A stretch of 5,488 nt of DNA. It comes from Bacteroidaceae bacterium (GTDB lineage: Bacteria > Bacteroidota > Bacteroidia > Bacteroidales > Bacteroidaceae). The translations under genes were made by a program, and so were the position numbers. Numbering within the stretch: position 1 is the first letter of the stretch; each line of letters begins with the position of its first letter. Shown here piece by piece: positions 1 to 5,488 of this stretch. The notes below the pieces were generated by a model that had not been told where the DNA came from, made no database searches, and was given only the letters and a program-made list of their open reading frames with translations. The stretch spans positions 1 to 5,488 of the forward strand of contig CAAGKZ010000094.1 in assembly GCA_900770665.1 (NCBI GenBank). Reading direction: 5' to 3'.

Positions 1-78
1 AAACAAACGACAAAAACAAACGACAAAAACAAACGACAAAAACAAACGACAAAAACAAACGACAAAAACAAACGACAA
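1..78. repeat. 13-bp tandem repeat, six perfect copies, open at left edge
   Basis: The unit AAACAAACGACAA is repeated head to tail at 1-13, 14-26, 27-39, 40-52, 53-65 and 66-78 with no mismatch. The array starts at the first base of the window, so the true copy number is unknown. The last unit shares its final GACAA with the left arm of the terminator hairpin at 74-105. On the minus strand the array lies just downstream of that terminator and reads as a T-rich series of GTTTGTTTTTGTC units. It therefore supplies the U-rich tail of the terminator. Perfect identity between copies suggests recent expansion by replication slippage. I see no coding potential in it. Confidence 0.95.
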
Positions 79-105
79 ACGGGACAGTGCGCTGTCCCGT
101 TTGTC
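74..105 (-). terminator. Rho-independent terminator of the small secreted-protein gene
   Basis: A perfect 14-bp inverted repeat (74-87 with 92-105) encloses a TGCG loop. The stem core is CGGGACAG/CTGTCCCG. The hairpin begins only one base after the TAA stop codon at 109-107 of the minus-strand gene. Transcription in that direction then enters T-rich sequence made by the 13-bp repeats. The tail is not a pure U tract: it reads GTTTGTTTTTGTC, so termination strength is inferred. The plus-strand side is also fairly T-rich (ATTATTTTCGTTTTC), so some bidirectional action is possible. Confidence 0.85.
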
Positions 106-106
106 A

Positions 107-595
107 TTATTTTCGTTTTCTCAACTCCTTTACAACCTCTGTTGTAACTCTGCCGTCGGCAGGCAATCCCTTGTCTTTCTGAAAGCGCAAAAGGGCATTA
201 TAGAGTTCGCCGTCCATCAAGGCTCCGTTATCGAAAGTAGGAGTGACATCCTCGGCCTTAATGTAAAGTTTTTTGACCAAAGCATTAGCCACGCTCCTCA
301 CATCACGACCACTATCGCCACGCACAATAACGCGGTCGCCAAGTTTGTATTTGCGCGCCAATTCGCGTGCGGCCTTTTTACGCGCCCGCATGTTGGCATC
401 CACAATTTTTGCAAATACCTTATCAACCTGCTTCTCCATCTTCAACGCCACACTTGCACGCAGTCGAATGGAATCGCCCGACATCTTCCTGTAGGTACGC
501 GGTGCGGTAAGCACAGCACCGTCATCACCCGCCGATTGCGCAAGAGCAAACTGCGAGAATAACAACAAGAGAAGAAGAGAAGCGAGGCGTTTCAC
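107..595 (-). CDS. Small secreted protein with C-terminal peptidoglycan-binding-like domain
   Basis: From a GTG start at 595 this encodes 162 residues. The N-terminus is a classic signal peptide: VKR, then a hydrophobic run of six leucines, ending FALAQSAG, with likely cleavage after ALA near residue 19. Residues about 45-84 are an Ala/Lys/Arg-rich, probably helical linker. Residues about 86-160 resemble a PG_binding_1 domain: LGDRVIVRGDSGRDVRSV, a tyrosine/leucine helix, then YNALLRFQKDKGLPADGRV (the family's FQ...GLxxDG signature) and a closing helix. No catalytic domain is attached, so it probably binds the cell wall or a periplasmic partner rather than cutting anything. An upstream in-frame GTG at 643 would add 16 residues before the Lys-Arg of the signal peptide. 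I prefer 595 because the protein then begins directly with a normal n-region. No TAnnTTTG promoter is visible just upstream, so it may be read through from the pseudouridine synthase gene. The exact function is unknown. Confidence 0.8.
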   Translation of the reverse strand: MKRLASLLLLLLFSQFALAQSAGDDGAVLTAPRTYRKMSGDSIRLRASVALKMEKQVDKVFAKIVDANMRARKKAARELARKYKLGDRVIVRGDSGRDVRSVANALVKKLYIKAEDVTPTFDNGALMDGELYNALLRFQKDKGLPADGRVTTEVVKELRKRK

Positions 596-657
596 AAAAC
601 AGGGATTTATGGTTGTTTGAATTAAATATGACTGCTGGCGCACTACACTTTTTCAAT

Positions 658-735
658 AGCATAGCGAAGTATCTTTGTTATTACACATATCAGATTCTTC
701 ACTGCGTTCAGAATGACACATGCTCAGCATGACAA
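658..735. repeat. Degenerate intergenic inverted-repeat element (REP/MITE-like)
   Basis: GCGAAGTATCT (664-674) pairs with AGATTCTTCAC (692-702) with one mismatch and one G-T pair, around a 17-base loop. Weaker pairing extends outward to about 659 and 706. The right arm reads, on the minus strand, as GTCATTCTGAACGCAGTG followed by AAGAATCT. From general knowledge, this resembles the GTCATTCTGA...GAAGAATCT sequence often dispersed between genes in many bacteria. A shorter related piece, TGCTCAGCATGACA (721-734), follows directly and looks like a third partial copy. The element fills most of the gap between the pseudouridine synthase gene and the secreted-protein gene. As RNA it could fold into a long imperfect hairpin and act as a weak terminator or mRNA stabiliser, but that is inference. 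Confidence 0.6.
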
Positions 736-763
736 GCCAGACAGCCACATCATTTCATAGTCT

Positions 764-1651
764 TCACTCGCCGTTCAGGAGTTTCTCGAAGCAGAAAGGC
801 ACCGGCGTTTCAAAACGGAGGTGTTTGCCTGTTACCGGATGGGTGAAACAGAGCATATACGCGTGCAATCCAAGGCGGCGCATAGGGTCCTCGTCACTGC
901 CATACTTACGGTCGCCCACAACGGGGTGTCCAAGGTCGGCCATGTGGACGCGAATCTGGTTCTTTCTACCGGTCTCAAGCTCACATTCAACAAGCGAATA
1001 GCCGTTTGACGAAACTAAAACGTTATAATGTGTCACAGCATATTTTCCACCATTATCAACTGGACTTGAATGTGTTACGAACTTTTTATCCTCGGTAAGC
1101 CATGATTGTATACGTCCGCACGTCTGTTCAAACTCACCCTTCACCAAAGCAAGGTAACGACGGTCGGTTACAAGCTGTTGCCAACCGTTGATGAGCGACT
1201 GTTGGGTCTGCACATCCTTGGCATAAACCATCAGTCCCGAAGTATCGCGGTCGAGTCTATGAACAAGATGCGAGGTATTGCGGCCGCCACCTTTTTCAAG
1301 GTAACGGTTAAGCACCGTCTGCACCGTCTGCTGGCGCGAATTATTGCTCATGGAGAGCAAACCGGGATGTTTGTCTATAATAAACAGATACGGGTCCTCA
1401 AAAACAATATCCAATTCCTTGCAATGGAACGATTTCTTATGCTTTGAACGGTCGAGCTGCACCACGTCACCGGGCTTCAGTTCCGCAAGCGGATGAGTGG
1501 TAATTGTATTATTTACAAGGACTACCCTATTACTTATTAAAGCTTTTGCTCTATTACGGCTAACGCCATGCATCTTCTCCATGATAAAAGCGATAAGCTG
1601 CGCAGGCTCCACAACCTTAAAAGTGAGCAAACCTTTTACTTTTCGTTGCAT
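764..1651 (-). CDS. RluA-family pseudouridine synthase with S4 domain (RluD-like)
   Basis: This 295-residue enzyme should isomerise specific uridines to pseudouridine in structured RNA, most likely 23S rRNA. Residues about 15-70 match an S4 RNA-binding fold (SRNRAKALI, VLVNN, LKPGDVV). The catalytic domain starts near residue 80. It holds the family motif HRLDRDTSGL at 131-140, with the catalytic aspartate at D134. It also has the conserved tyrosine segment RRYLALVKGE around 164-173, ETGRKNQIRVHMADLGHPVVGDRKYG at about 226-251 (shown here as the spaced motif E-TGR-xQIRVH-GHP-GD-YG), and a C-terminal LHAYMLCFTHP segment. Length and domain order fit RluD-like proteins, but RluA, RluC and RluD subtypes cannot be separated safely by eye, so no symbol is given. 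It starts with ATG, 17 bp after the TGA of the methyltransferase gene, with only A/T-rich sequence before the start. Co-transcription with that gene is likely. Stop is TGA. Confidence 0.93.
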   Translation of the reverse strand: MQRKVKGLLTFKVVEPAQLIAFIMEKMHGVSRNRAKALISNRVVLVNNTITTHPLAELKPGDVVQLDRSKHKKSFHCKELDIVFEDPYLFIIDKHPGLLSMSNNSRQQTVQTVLNRYLEKGGGRNTSHLVHRLDRDTSGLMVYAKDVQTQQSLINGWQQLVTDRRYLALVKGEFEQTCGRIQSWLTEDKKFVTHSSPVDNGGKYAVTHYNVLVSSNGYSLVECELETGRKNQIRVHMADLGHPVVGDRKYGSDEDPMRRLGLHAYMLCFTHPVTGKHLRFETPVPFCFEKLLNGE

Positions 1652-1668
1652 ATTATTTTGATTTTAAA

Positions 1669-3096
1669 TCATTTTACTTCTCTACGTTCAAGCAACACAA
1701 CATTCTCTACATGGTGCGTATGAGGGAACATGTCCACAGGCTGAACGGCAACAACCTTGTAATCCACATCGAGCAACTGCAAGTCGCGCGCCTGGGTTGC
1801 AGGGTTACAGCTCACATAAACAATACGCTTTGGAGCCGCAAAAAGGATGGTATCAATCACATCGTTATGCATACCAGCGCGTGGAGGGTCGGTGATGATG
1901 ACATCGGGCATGCCGTGCTCGCTGATGAAGTCGCGGGTAAGAATATCCTTCATATCGCCGGCAAAGAATGTAAGATTGTCAAAACCGTTCAACTGAGCAT
2001 TGATACGTGCATCAATAATTGCATCCTCAACATACTCAACACCAATGACCTTTTTGGCATTGCGTGCAACAAAATTGGCGATTGTTCCGGTGCCTGTATA
2101 AAGGTCATACACCACCTCATTGCCTGTGAGCGCCGCAAAATCGCGCGCTACTTTGTAAAGATTATAGGCCTGTTTACTGTTTGTCTGGTAGAACGACTTC
2201 GGACCAACCTTGAAACGCAAGCCCTCCATCTCCTCATATATAACATCTGTTCCCTTATAAGTAACCACCTCAAGGTCGCCGAACGTATCGTTGCACTTGT
2301 TGTTTATTACATAGAGCAAAGAGGTAACCTCGGGGAACTCATCGGCTACATATTGTAAAGTTTTTTCAAGCTGCGCCTTGTCGTTTTCGCACTCTACCCT
2401 CGCCTGCAGAAGAAGCATTACTTCGCCAGTTGTAGAAGTACGCAACATCATACTGCGCAACACGCCCGAGTGAGAACGCAAATCATAGAACGGAATATTC
2501 TCCTTTATGGCAAACTCCCTTATACCGTTGCGCAGACGGTTGTTCAAACCCTGCATGAGGGCACACTCCTCAATATCGAGAACCTTATCGAACGCACCGG
2601 GAATATGGAAACCGAGTGCATTCATATTGTCGTACTTTGTTCCGGCCTCAACCTCGTCCCAAGTGAGCCAGCGCTTGTTGCTGAAGGTAAACTCCAGTTT
2701 ATTGCGGTACTCGCGCGTCTGCTCCGAGCCAAGGATAGGCATAATCTCGGGCAGCTCCACTTTACCAATGCGCTTCAACGCATCGTGAACCTGCTGCTGC
2801 TTGTACTTGAGCTGATGCTCATAGGCCAGACACTGCCACTTGCAACCGCCGCAAACGCCGTAGTGCTTGCAGAAAGGCACATCACGCTCGGGCGAATATT
2901 CATGGAATTTTACAGCCTCAGCCTCGGCATAACTGTGTTTCTTGCGTTTAACCTGCAAATCCACCACATCACCGGGCACCACAAAAGGTACAAAAACAAC
3001 CAGGTCATTGACACGCGCAAGAGCCTTGCCCTCGGCTGCGACACCGGTAATCTCAATCCGCTCAAGCAGCGGAAGTTCTTTCTTTTTCCTTGCCAT
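1669..3096 (-). CDS. rlmD: 23S rRNA (uracil-C5)-methyltransferase, RumA/RlmD family
   Basis: This 475-residue protein is predicted to use S-adenosylmethionine to make 5-methyluridine in 23S rRNA (U1939 in E. coli RlmD). Residues about 10-65 form a TRAM RNA-binding domain (ITGVAAEGKALARV, VPGDVVDLQV). An iron-sulfur motif follows, with cysteines C76, C82 and C85; C178 (IEECAL) is the probable fourth ligand, and C89 is an extra cysteine. The methyltransferase domain shows QTN at 304-306, the SAM-binding loop DLYTGTGT at 331-338, DPPRAG at 403-408, SCNP at 429-432 with nucleophile C430, and HHVENVVLL near the end with probable general base E464. All expected catalytic residues are present. Length is slightly above the roughly 430-470 typical of the family. 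The assignment to RlmD rather than a dual-site RlmCD or a tRNA-type TrmA enzyme is by analogy, although the Fe-S cluster and TRAM domain argue against TrmA. The gene has its own upstream promoter box and a leader hairpin, and is followed by a pseudouridine synthase gene in the same unit. Confidence 0.9.
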   Translation of the reverse strand: MARKKKELPLLERIEITGVAAEGKALARVNDLVVFVPFVVPGDVVDLQVKRKKHSYAEAEAVKFHEYSPERDVPFCKHYGVCGGCKWQCLAYEHQLKYKQQQVHDALKRIGKVELPEIMPILGSEQTREYRNKLEFTFSNKRWLTWDEVEAGTKYDNMNALGFHIPGAFDKVLDIEECALMQGLNNRLRNGIREFAIKENIPFYDLRSHSGVLRSMMLRTSTTGEVMLLLQARVECENDKAQLEKTLQYVADEFPEVTSLLYVINNKCNDTFGDLEVVTYKGTDVIYEEMEGLRFKVGPKSFYQTNSKQAYNLYKVARDFAALTGNEVVYDLYTGTGTIANFVARNAKKVIGVEYVEDAIIDARINAQLNGFDNLTFFAGDMKDILTRDFISEHGMPDVIITDPPRAGMHNDVIDTILFAAPKRIVYVSCNPATQARDLQLLDVDYKVVAVQPVDMFPHTHHVENVVLLERREVK

Positions 3097-3122
3097 TATA
3101 ATTGTATATAAATTTCTATAAG

Positions 3123-3159
3123 AAAAAACAGGAACACCCTACATGGGTGCAAACTCCTG
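3123..3159 (-). terminator. Terminator-like hairpin with U6 tail in the rlmD leader (possible attenuator)
   Basis: On the minus strand, CAGGA (3159-3155) pairs with TCCTG (3133-3129) and CACCC (3149-3145) pairs with GGGTG (3139-3135). The loop is ATGTA. A five-base bulge on one side faces a single base on the other. Six T residues (3128-3123) follow immediately. This is the shape of an intrinsic terminator, lying about 13 nt below the predicted transcription start and 26 bp before the rlmD ATG. The only neighbouring upstream gene is divergent, so there is no upstream gene for it to terminate. Regulated premature termination is therefore an inference. The internal bulge makes the stem only moderately stable. 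Confidence 0.45.
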
Positions 3160-3178
3160 CAAATTACAAAATCCGGTG

Positions 3179-3186
3179 CAAAGATA
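3179..3186 (-). promoter_or_regulatory. Bacteroidota-type -7 box for rlmD
   Basis: The minus strand reads TATCTTTG, an exact match to the Bacteroidota -7 consensus TAnnTTTG, followed by CACC. The transcription start is expected about 5-8 nt further on, near 3172, giving a leader of roughly 75 nt. I find no convincing TTTG-type -33 box at the usual 19-21 bp spacing, so the call rests on the -7 box and its position between divergent genes. Confidence 0.6.
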
Positions 3187-3267
3187 GGGCAAAAATCACT
3201 ATAAGCCCCACTTTTAACAATCGAACTTAAAATTTTTAATTTATTATGTGATATTTTTCCGCATAAA

Positions 3268-3298
3268 TTTAGGATTACAAACATTTTTGTTATATTTG
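3268..3298 (+). promoter_or_regulatory. Bacteroidota-type promoter of ppdK
   Basis: The -7 box TATATTTG (3291-3298) matches TAnnTTTG exactly. A near-consensus -33 box TTTA (3268-3271; consensus TTTG) lies 19 bp upstream, the usual spacing. Transcription should begin near 3304, giving a 5' leader of about 90 nt before the ppdK ATG. Confidence 0.7.
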
Positions 3299-3305
3299 CA
3301 AATTA

Positions 3306-3338
3306 GTTGAGCATGCATTTTCGGGTGCAGCATTCAAC
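3306..3338 (+). promoter_or_regulatory. Bulged hairpin at the 5' end of the ppdK leader
   Basis: GTTGA (3306-3310) pairs with TCAAC (3334-3338), GC (3311-3312) with GC (3330-3331), and TGCA (3314-3317) with TGCA (3326-3329), around the loop TTTTCGGG. That makes 11 base pairs with a one-base bulge (A3313) and a two-base bulge (3332-3333). It would form within a few bases of the predicted transcript start. A small palindrome TTAGCTAA (3345-3352 region) follows. There is no U tract after the hairpin, so a terminator is unlikely. A 5'-end stabiliser or protein-binding site is more plausible, but this is inference. Confidence 0.4.
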
Positions 3339-3392
3339 ATGTGATTAGCTAAACATTTTTTATTTATCAACAAACAATAAACTCAAAAATTT

Positions 3393-5488
3393 ATGGCAGA
3401 CAAAAGAGTCTATACCTTTGGTAATGGCCTTGCCGAAGGTAACGCGTCAATGAGAAACTTGTTGGGCGGTAAGGGTGCTAACCTTGCCGAGATGAACCTC
3501 ATCGGTATTCCGGTGCCTCCAGGTTTCACCATTACAACTGAGGTTTGTGGCGAGTACTACAGCCTTGGCAGAGAAAAGGTTATCGAGCTTCTCAAGGAAG
3601 AGGTTCAGGCCGCAGTAAAGAACATCGAGAACTTGATGAACTCTACATTCGGTGACCCGACCAACCCATTGTTGGTTTCTGTACGTTCAGGTGCACGTGC
3701 TTCAATGCCCGGTATGATGGACACAATTCTCAACCTCGGTCTTAACGACATCGTTGTAGAGGGTCTTGCAAAGAAGACCGGTAACGAGAAATTCGCTTGG
3801 GACTCTTACCGCCGTTTCGTACAGATGTACGGTGACGTTGTTTTGGGTATGAAGCCAACAAGCAAGGAGGAGATTGACCCATTCGAGGCTATCATCGAGA
3901 AGGTTAAGGAGGAGAACGGCGTTGTTCTTGACAAGGACCTTAGCGTTGAGGCATTGAAGGAGCTCGTTGCAAAGTTCAAGGCAGCTGTTAAGGCTCAGAC
4001 AGGCAAGGACTTCCCAACAGACGCTTACGAGCAGTTGTGGGGTGCTGTTTGCGCAGTGTTCGAGTCTTGGAACAATGAGCGCGCTATCCTTTACCGTCGT
4101 ATGGAGAAAATTCCCGATGAGTGGGGTACAGCCGTTTCAGTACAGGCAATGGTATTCGGTAACATGGGTGAGACTTCTGCAACTGGTGTATGCTTCTCTC
4201 GTGACGCTGCAACCGGTGAGAACCTCTTCAATGGTGAGTACCTTATCAACGCACAGGGTGAGGACGTGGTAGCAGGTATCCGCACACCACAGCAGATTAC
4301 AAAGATTGGTTCACAGCGTTGGGCTGCATTGCAGAACATCAGCGAGGAGGAGCGTGCAAGCAAGTATCCTTCAATGGAGGAGGCTATGCCCGAAATCTAC
4401 AAGGAGCTCGACGCAATCCAGACACGCCTTGAGGACCACTACAAAGATATGCAGGACATGGAGGTCACCGTTCAGGAGGGCAAACTTTGGTTCTTGCAGA
4501 CACGTAACGGTAAGCGCACAGGTGCTGCGATGGTAAAAATCGCTATGGACCTCTACCGTGACGGTATCATCGATGACAAGACAGTTTTGAAGCGCATGGA
4601 GGCAGAGAAACTCAACGAGTTGCTCCACCCTGTATTCGACACTGCAGCTCTTGCAAAGGCTAAGGTTATCGCAAACGGTCTTCCCGCATCTCCTGGTGCT
4701 GCTACAGGCCGCATCGTATTCTTCGCTGACGACGCTGAGAAGTGGCATGAGGATGGCGAGAAGGTAATCCTCGTTCGTATCGAGACTTCTCCCGAGGACC
4801 TCGCAGGTATGGCTGCAGCTCAGGGTATCCTCACAGCACGCGGTGGTATGACTTCACACGCTGCCGTTGTTGCACGTGGTATGGGTAAGTGCTGCGTTTC
4901 AGGTGCAGGTACATTGGTTATCGACTACAAGAAGCGCACATTGACAGTTGACGGCATCACATTCAACGAGGGCGACTACATCTCATTGAACGGTTCTACA
5001 GGCCAGGTTATCGAGGGCAAGGTTGACACTAAGGCTCCTGAGCTCAGCGGTGACTTCGCAGAATTGATGAATATTTGTGACAAGTACGCACGCTTGGGCG
5101 TACGCACAAACGCCGATACTCCACACGATGCACAGGTTGCACGCGACTTCGGTGCCATCGGTATCGGTCTCTGCCGTACAGAGCACATGTTCTTCGAGGG
5201 TGAGAAGATTAAGGCTATGCGCGAGATGATTCTTGCCGAGACAACTAAGGAGCGCGAGGTTGCTCTTGCAAAGTTGTTGCCATTCCAGAAGGCCGACTTC
5301 GTTGGTATCTTCAAGGCAATGGAAGGCTTGCACGTGACAGTTCGCTTGCTCGACCCACCACTCCACGAGTTCGTACCACACGATGCTAAGGGTCAGCAGA
5401 TGCTTGCTGAGGCTATGGGCAAGACAGTTGAGGCTGTTCAGCGCCGCGTTAAGTCTCTCGAGGAGTTCAACCCAATGCTCGGTCACCG
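3393..5488 (+). CDS. ppdK: Pyruvate, phosphate dikinase (PPDK), 3' end beyond the window
   Basis: PPDK reversibly converts pyruvate, ATP and phosphate to PEP, AMP and pyrophosphate in the cytoplasm, linking glycolysis and gluconeogenesis. The frame is open from the ATG to the window edge, giving 698 complete codons of an expected 900 or so. Residues 1 to about 380 form the nucleotide-binding domain: GGKGANLAEM (25-34), VRSGARASMPGMMDT starting near 97 with R98, GEDVVAG (289-295) and LQTRNGKR (368-375). The swivelling phosphohistidine domain begins at GLPASPG (429-435) and contains GGMTSHAAVVARGMG with catalytic H489 and the adjacent regulatory-type threonine T487. The PEP/pyruvate barrel begins near 555 with RTNAD, LCRTEHMFF (R595) and VRLLDPPLHEF (R651). 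H489, R595 and R651 are all offset by 34 from H455, R561 and R617 of the Clostridium symbiosum enzyme as I recall it. An in-frame TAA at 3378-3380 limits the start to this ATG or a later one; the next is M20. There is no Shine-Dalgarno motif. Codon choice is strongly biased, suggesting high expression. Confidence 0.96.
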   Translation, partial: MADKRVYTFGNGLAEGNASMRNLLGGKGANLAEMNLIGIPVPPGFTITTEVCGEYYSLGREKVIELLKEEVQAAVKNIENLMNSTFGDPTNPLLVSVRSGARASMPGMMDTILNLGLNDIVVEGLAKKTGNEKFAWDSYRRFVQMYGDVVLGMKPTSKEEIDPFEAIIEKVKEENGVVLDKDLSVEALKELVAKFKAAVKAQTGKDFPTDAYEQLWGAVCAVFESWNNERAILYRRMEKIPDEWGTAVSVQAMVFGNMGETSATGVCFSRDAATGENLFNGEYLINAQGEDVVAGIRTPQQITKIGSQRWAALQNISEEERASKYPSMEEAMPEIYKELDAIQTRLEDHYKDMQDMEVTVQEGKLWFLQTRNGKRTGAAMVKIAMDLYRDGIIDDKTVLKRMEAEKLNELLHPVFDTAALAKAKVIANGLPASPGAATGRIVFFADDAEKWHEDGEKVILVRIETSPEDLAGMAAAQGILTARGGMTSHAAVVARGMGKCCVSGAGTLVIDYKKRTLTVDGITFNEGDYISLNGSTGQVIEGKVDTKAPELSGDFAELMNICDKYARLGVRTNADTPHDAQVARDFGAIGIGLCRTEHMFFEGEKIKAMREMILAETTKEREVALAKLLPFQKADFVGIFKAMEGLHVTVRLLDPPLHEFVPHDAKGQQMLAEAMGKTVEAVQRRVKSLEEFNPMLGH

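Larger units (their letters stand above)
3097..3392. other. Divergent intergenic control region between rlmD and ppdK
   Basis: This 296-bp A/T-rich stretch separates two genes that point away from each other. It holds one promoter box in each direction, an attenuator-like hairpin on the rlmD side and a leader hairpin on the ppdK side. The short sequence GGTGCA occurs three times on the plus strand (3146-3151, 3175-3180, 3324-3329). The first and third lie within the two leader hairpins and the second abuts the leftward -7 box. I see no tRNA, riboswitch core or credible small gene here. Confidence 0.7.

Noticed and set aside
1..78. CRISPR-like array
   Set aside because: The units are 13 bp and directly contiguous, with no unique spacers and no cas gene in view, so this is a simple tandem repeat.
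101..562. A 153-codon plus-strand frame opposite the secreted-protein gene
   Set aside because: It is antisense to a gene with a clear signal peptide and domain, starts inside the terminator arm, and shows no domain of its own.
1711..3111. Long plus-strand frames opposite the methyltransferase gene (1711-2358 and 2470-3111)
   Set aside because: They are the complement of a well-supported enzyme gene with all its motifs. Their length reflects the codon bias of the sense strand.
3096..3284. A 62-codon minus-strand frame upstream of rlmD
   Set aside because: It spans the predicted promoter and leader hairpin, has no recognisable domain or start signal, and its residue mix is what A/T-rich intergenic DNA gives by chance.
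3300..3392. Riboswitch in the ppdK leader
   Set aside because: It has one simple hairpin, no multi-helix junction, no known conserved core and no terminator or sequestering stem near the ATG.
4983..5486. Minus-strand frames opposite ppdK (also 4091-4363 and 4371-4748)
   Set aside because: ppdK is unambiguous here. The opposite frames are rich in Cys, Leu and Ser with no domain, as expected for shadows of a highly biased gene.

Overview
The window looks like chromosomal DNA from a member of the Bacteroidales (phylum Bacteroidota), probably a gut or oral type related to Prevotella, Bacteroides or Muribaculaceae. The evidence is the promoter style (TAnnTTTG -7 boxes upstream of both divergent transcription units), A/T-rich translation starts with no Shine-Dalgarno motif, and the proteins themselves. 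This placement is inferred from those features and not from any database search.

Layout, left to right. Bases 1-78 are six perfect copies of a 13-bp A-rich tandem repeat, running off the left edge. They merge into a perfect 14-bp hairpin (74-105) that terminates a minus-strand gene for a small secreted protein with a C-terminal peptidoglycan-binding-type domain (107-595, GTG start preferred; 643 possible). A non-coding gap of about 170 bp follows. It carries a degenerate inverted-repeat element of the 'GTCATTCTGA...GAAGAATCT' kind often seen dispersed between bacterial genes. Next on the minus strand is a probable two-gene operon for RNA modification: a TrmA/RumA-family uracil-C5 methyltransferase (rlmD-like, 1669-3096), then an RluA-family pseudouridine synthase with an S4 domain (764-1651), 17 bp apart. 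Both probably modify 23S rRNA.

The 296-bp gap at 3097-3392 is a divergent promoter region. Leftward it has a TATCTTTG box, then a leader hairpin followed by six U residues, which resembles an attenuator in front of rlmD. Rightward it has a TATATTTG box and a leader of about 90 nt with a bulged hairpin, feeding pyruvate, phosphate dikinase (ppdK). That gene starts at 3393 and is cut by the right edge after about 698 of an expected roughly 900 codons. Its uniform codon choice (GGT, CGT, AAC, GTT, TTC, AAG) suggests high expression, as expected for a central PEP/pyruvate enzyme.

The genes are ordinary housekeeping genes, and I see no undescribed multi-gene system. The points most worth a second look are non-coding: the tandem repeat fused to a terminator, the terminator-like hairpin in the rlmD leader, the hairpin in the ppdK leader, and the intergenic inverted-repeat element.
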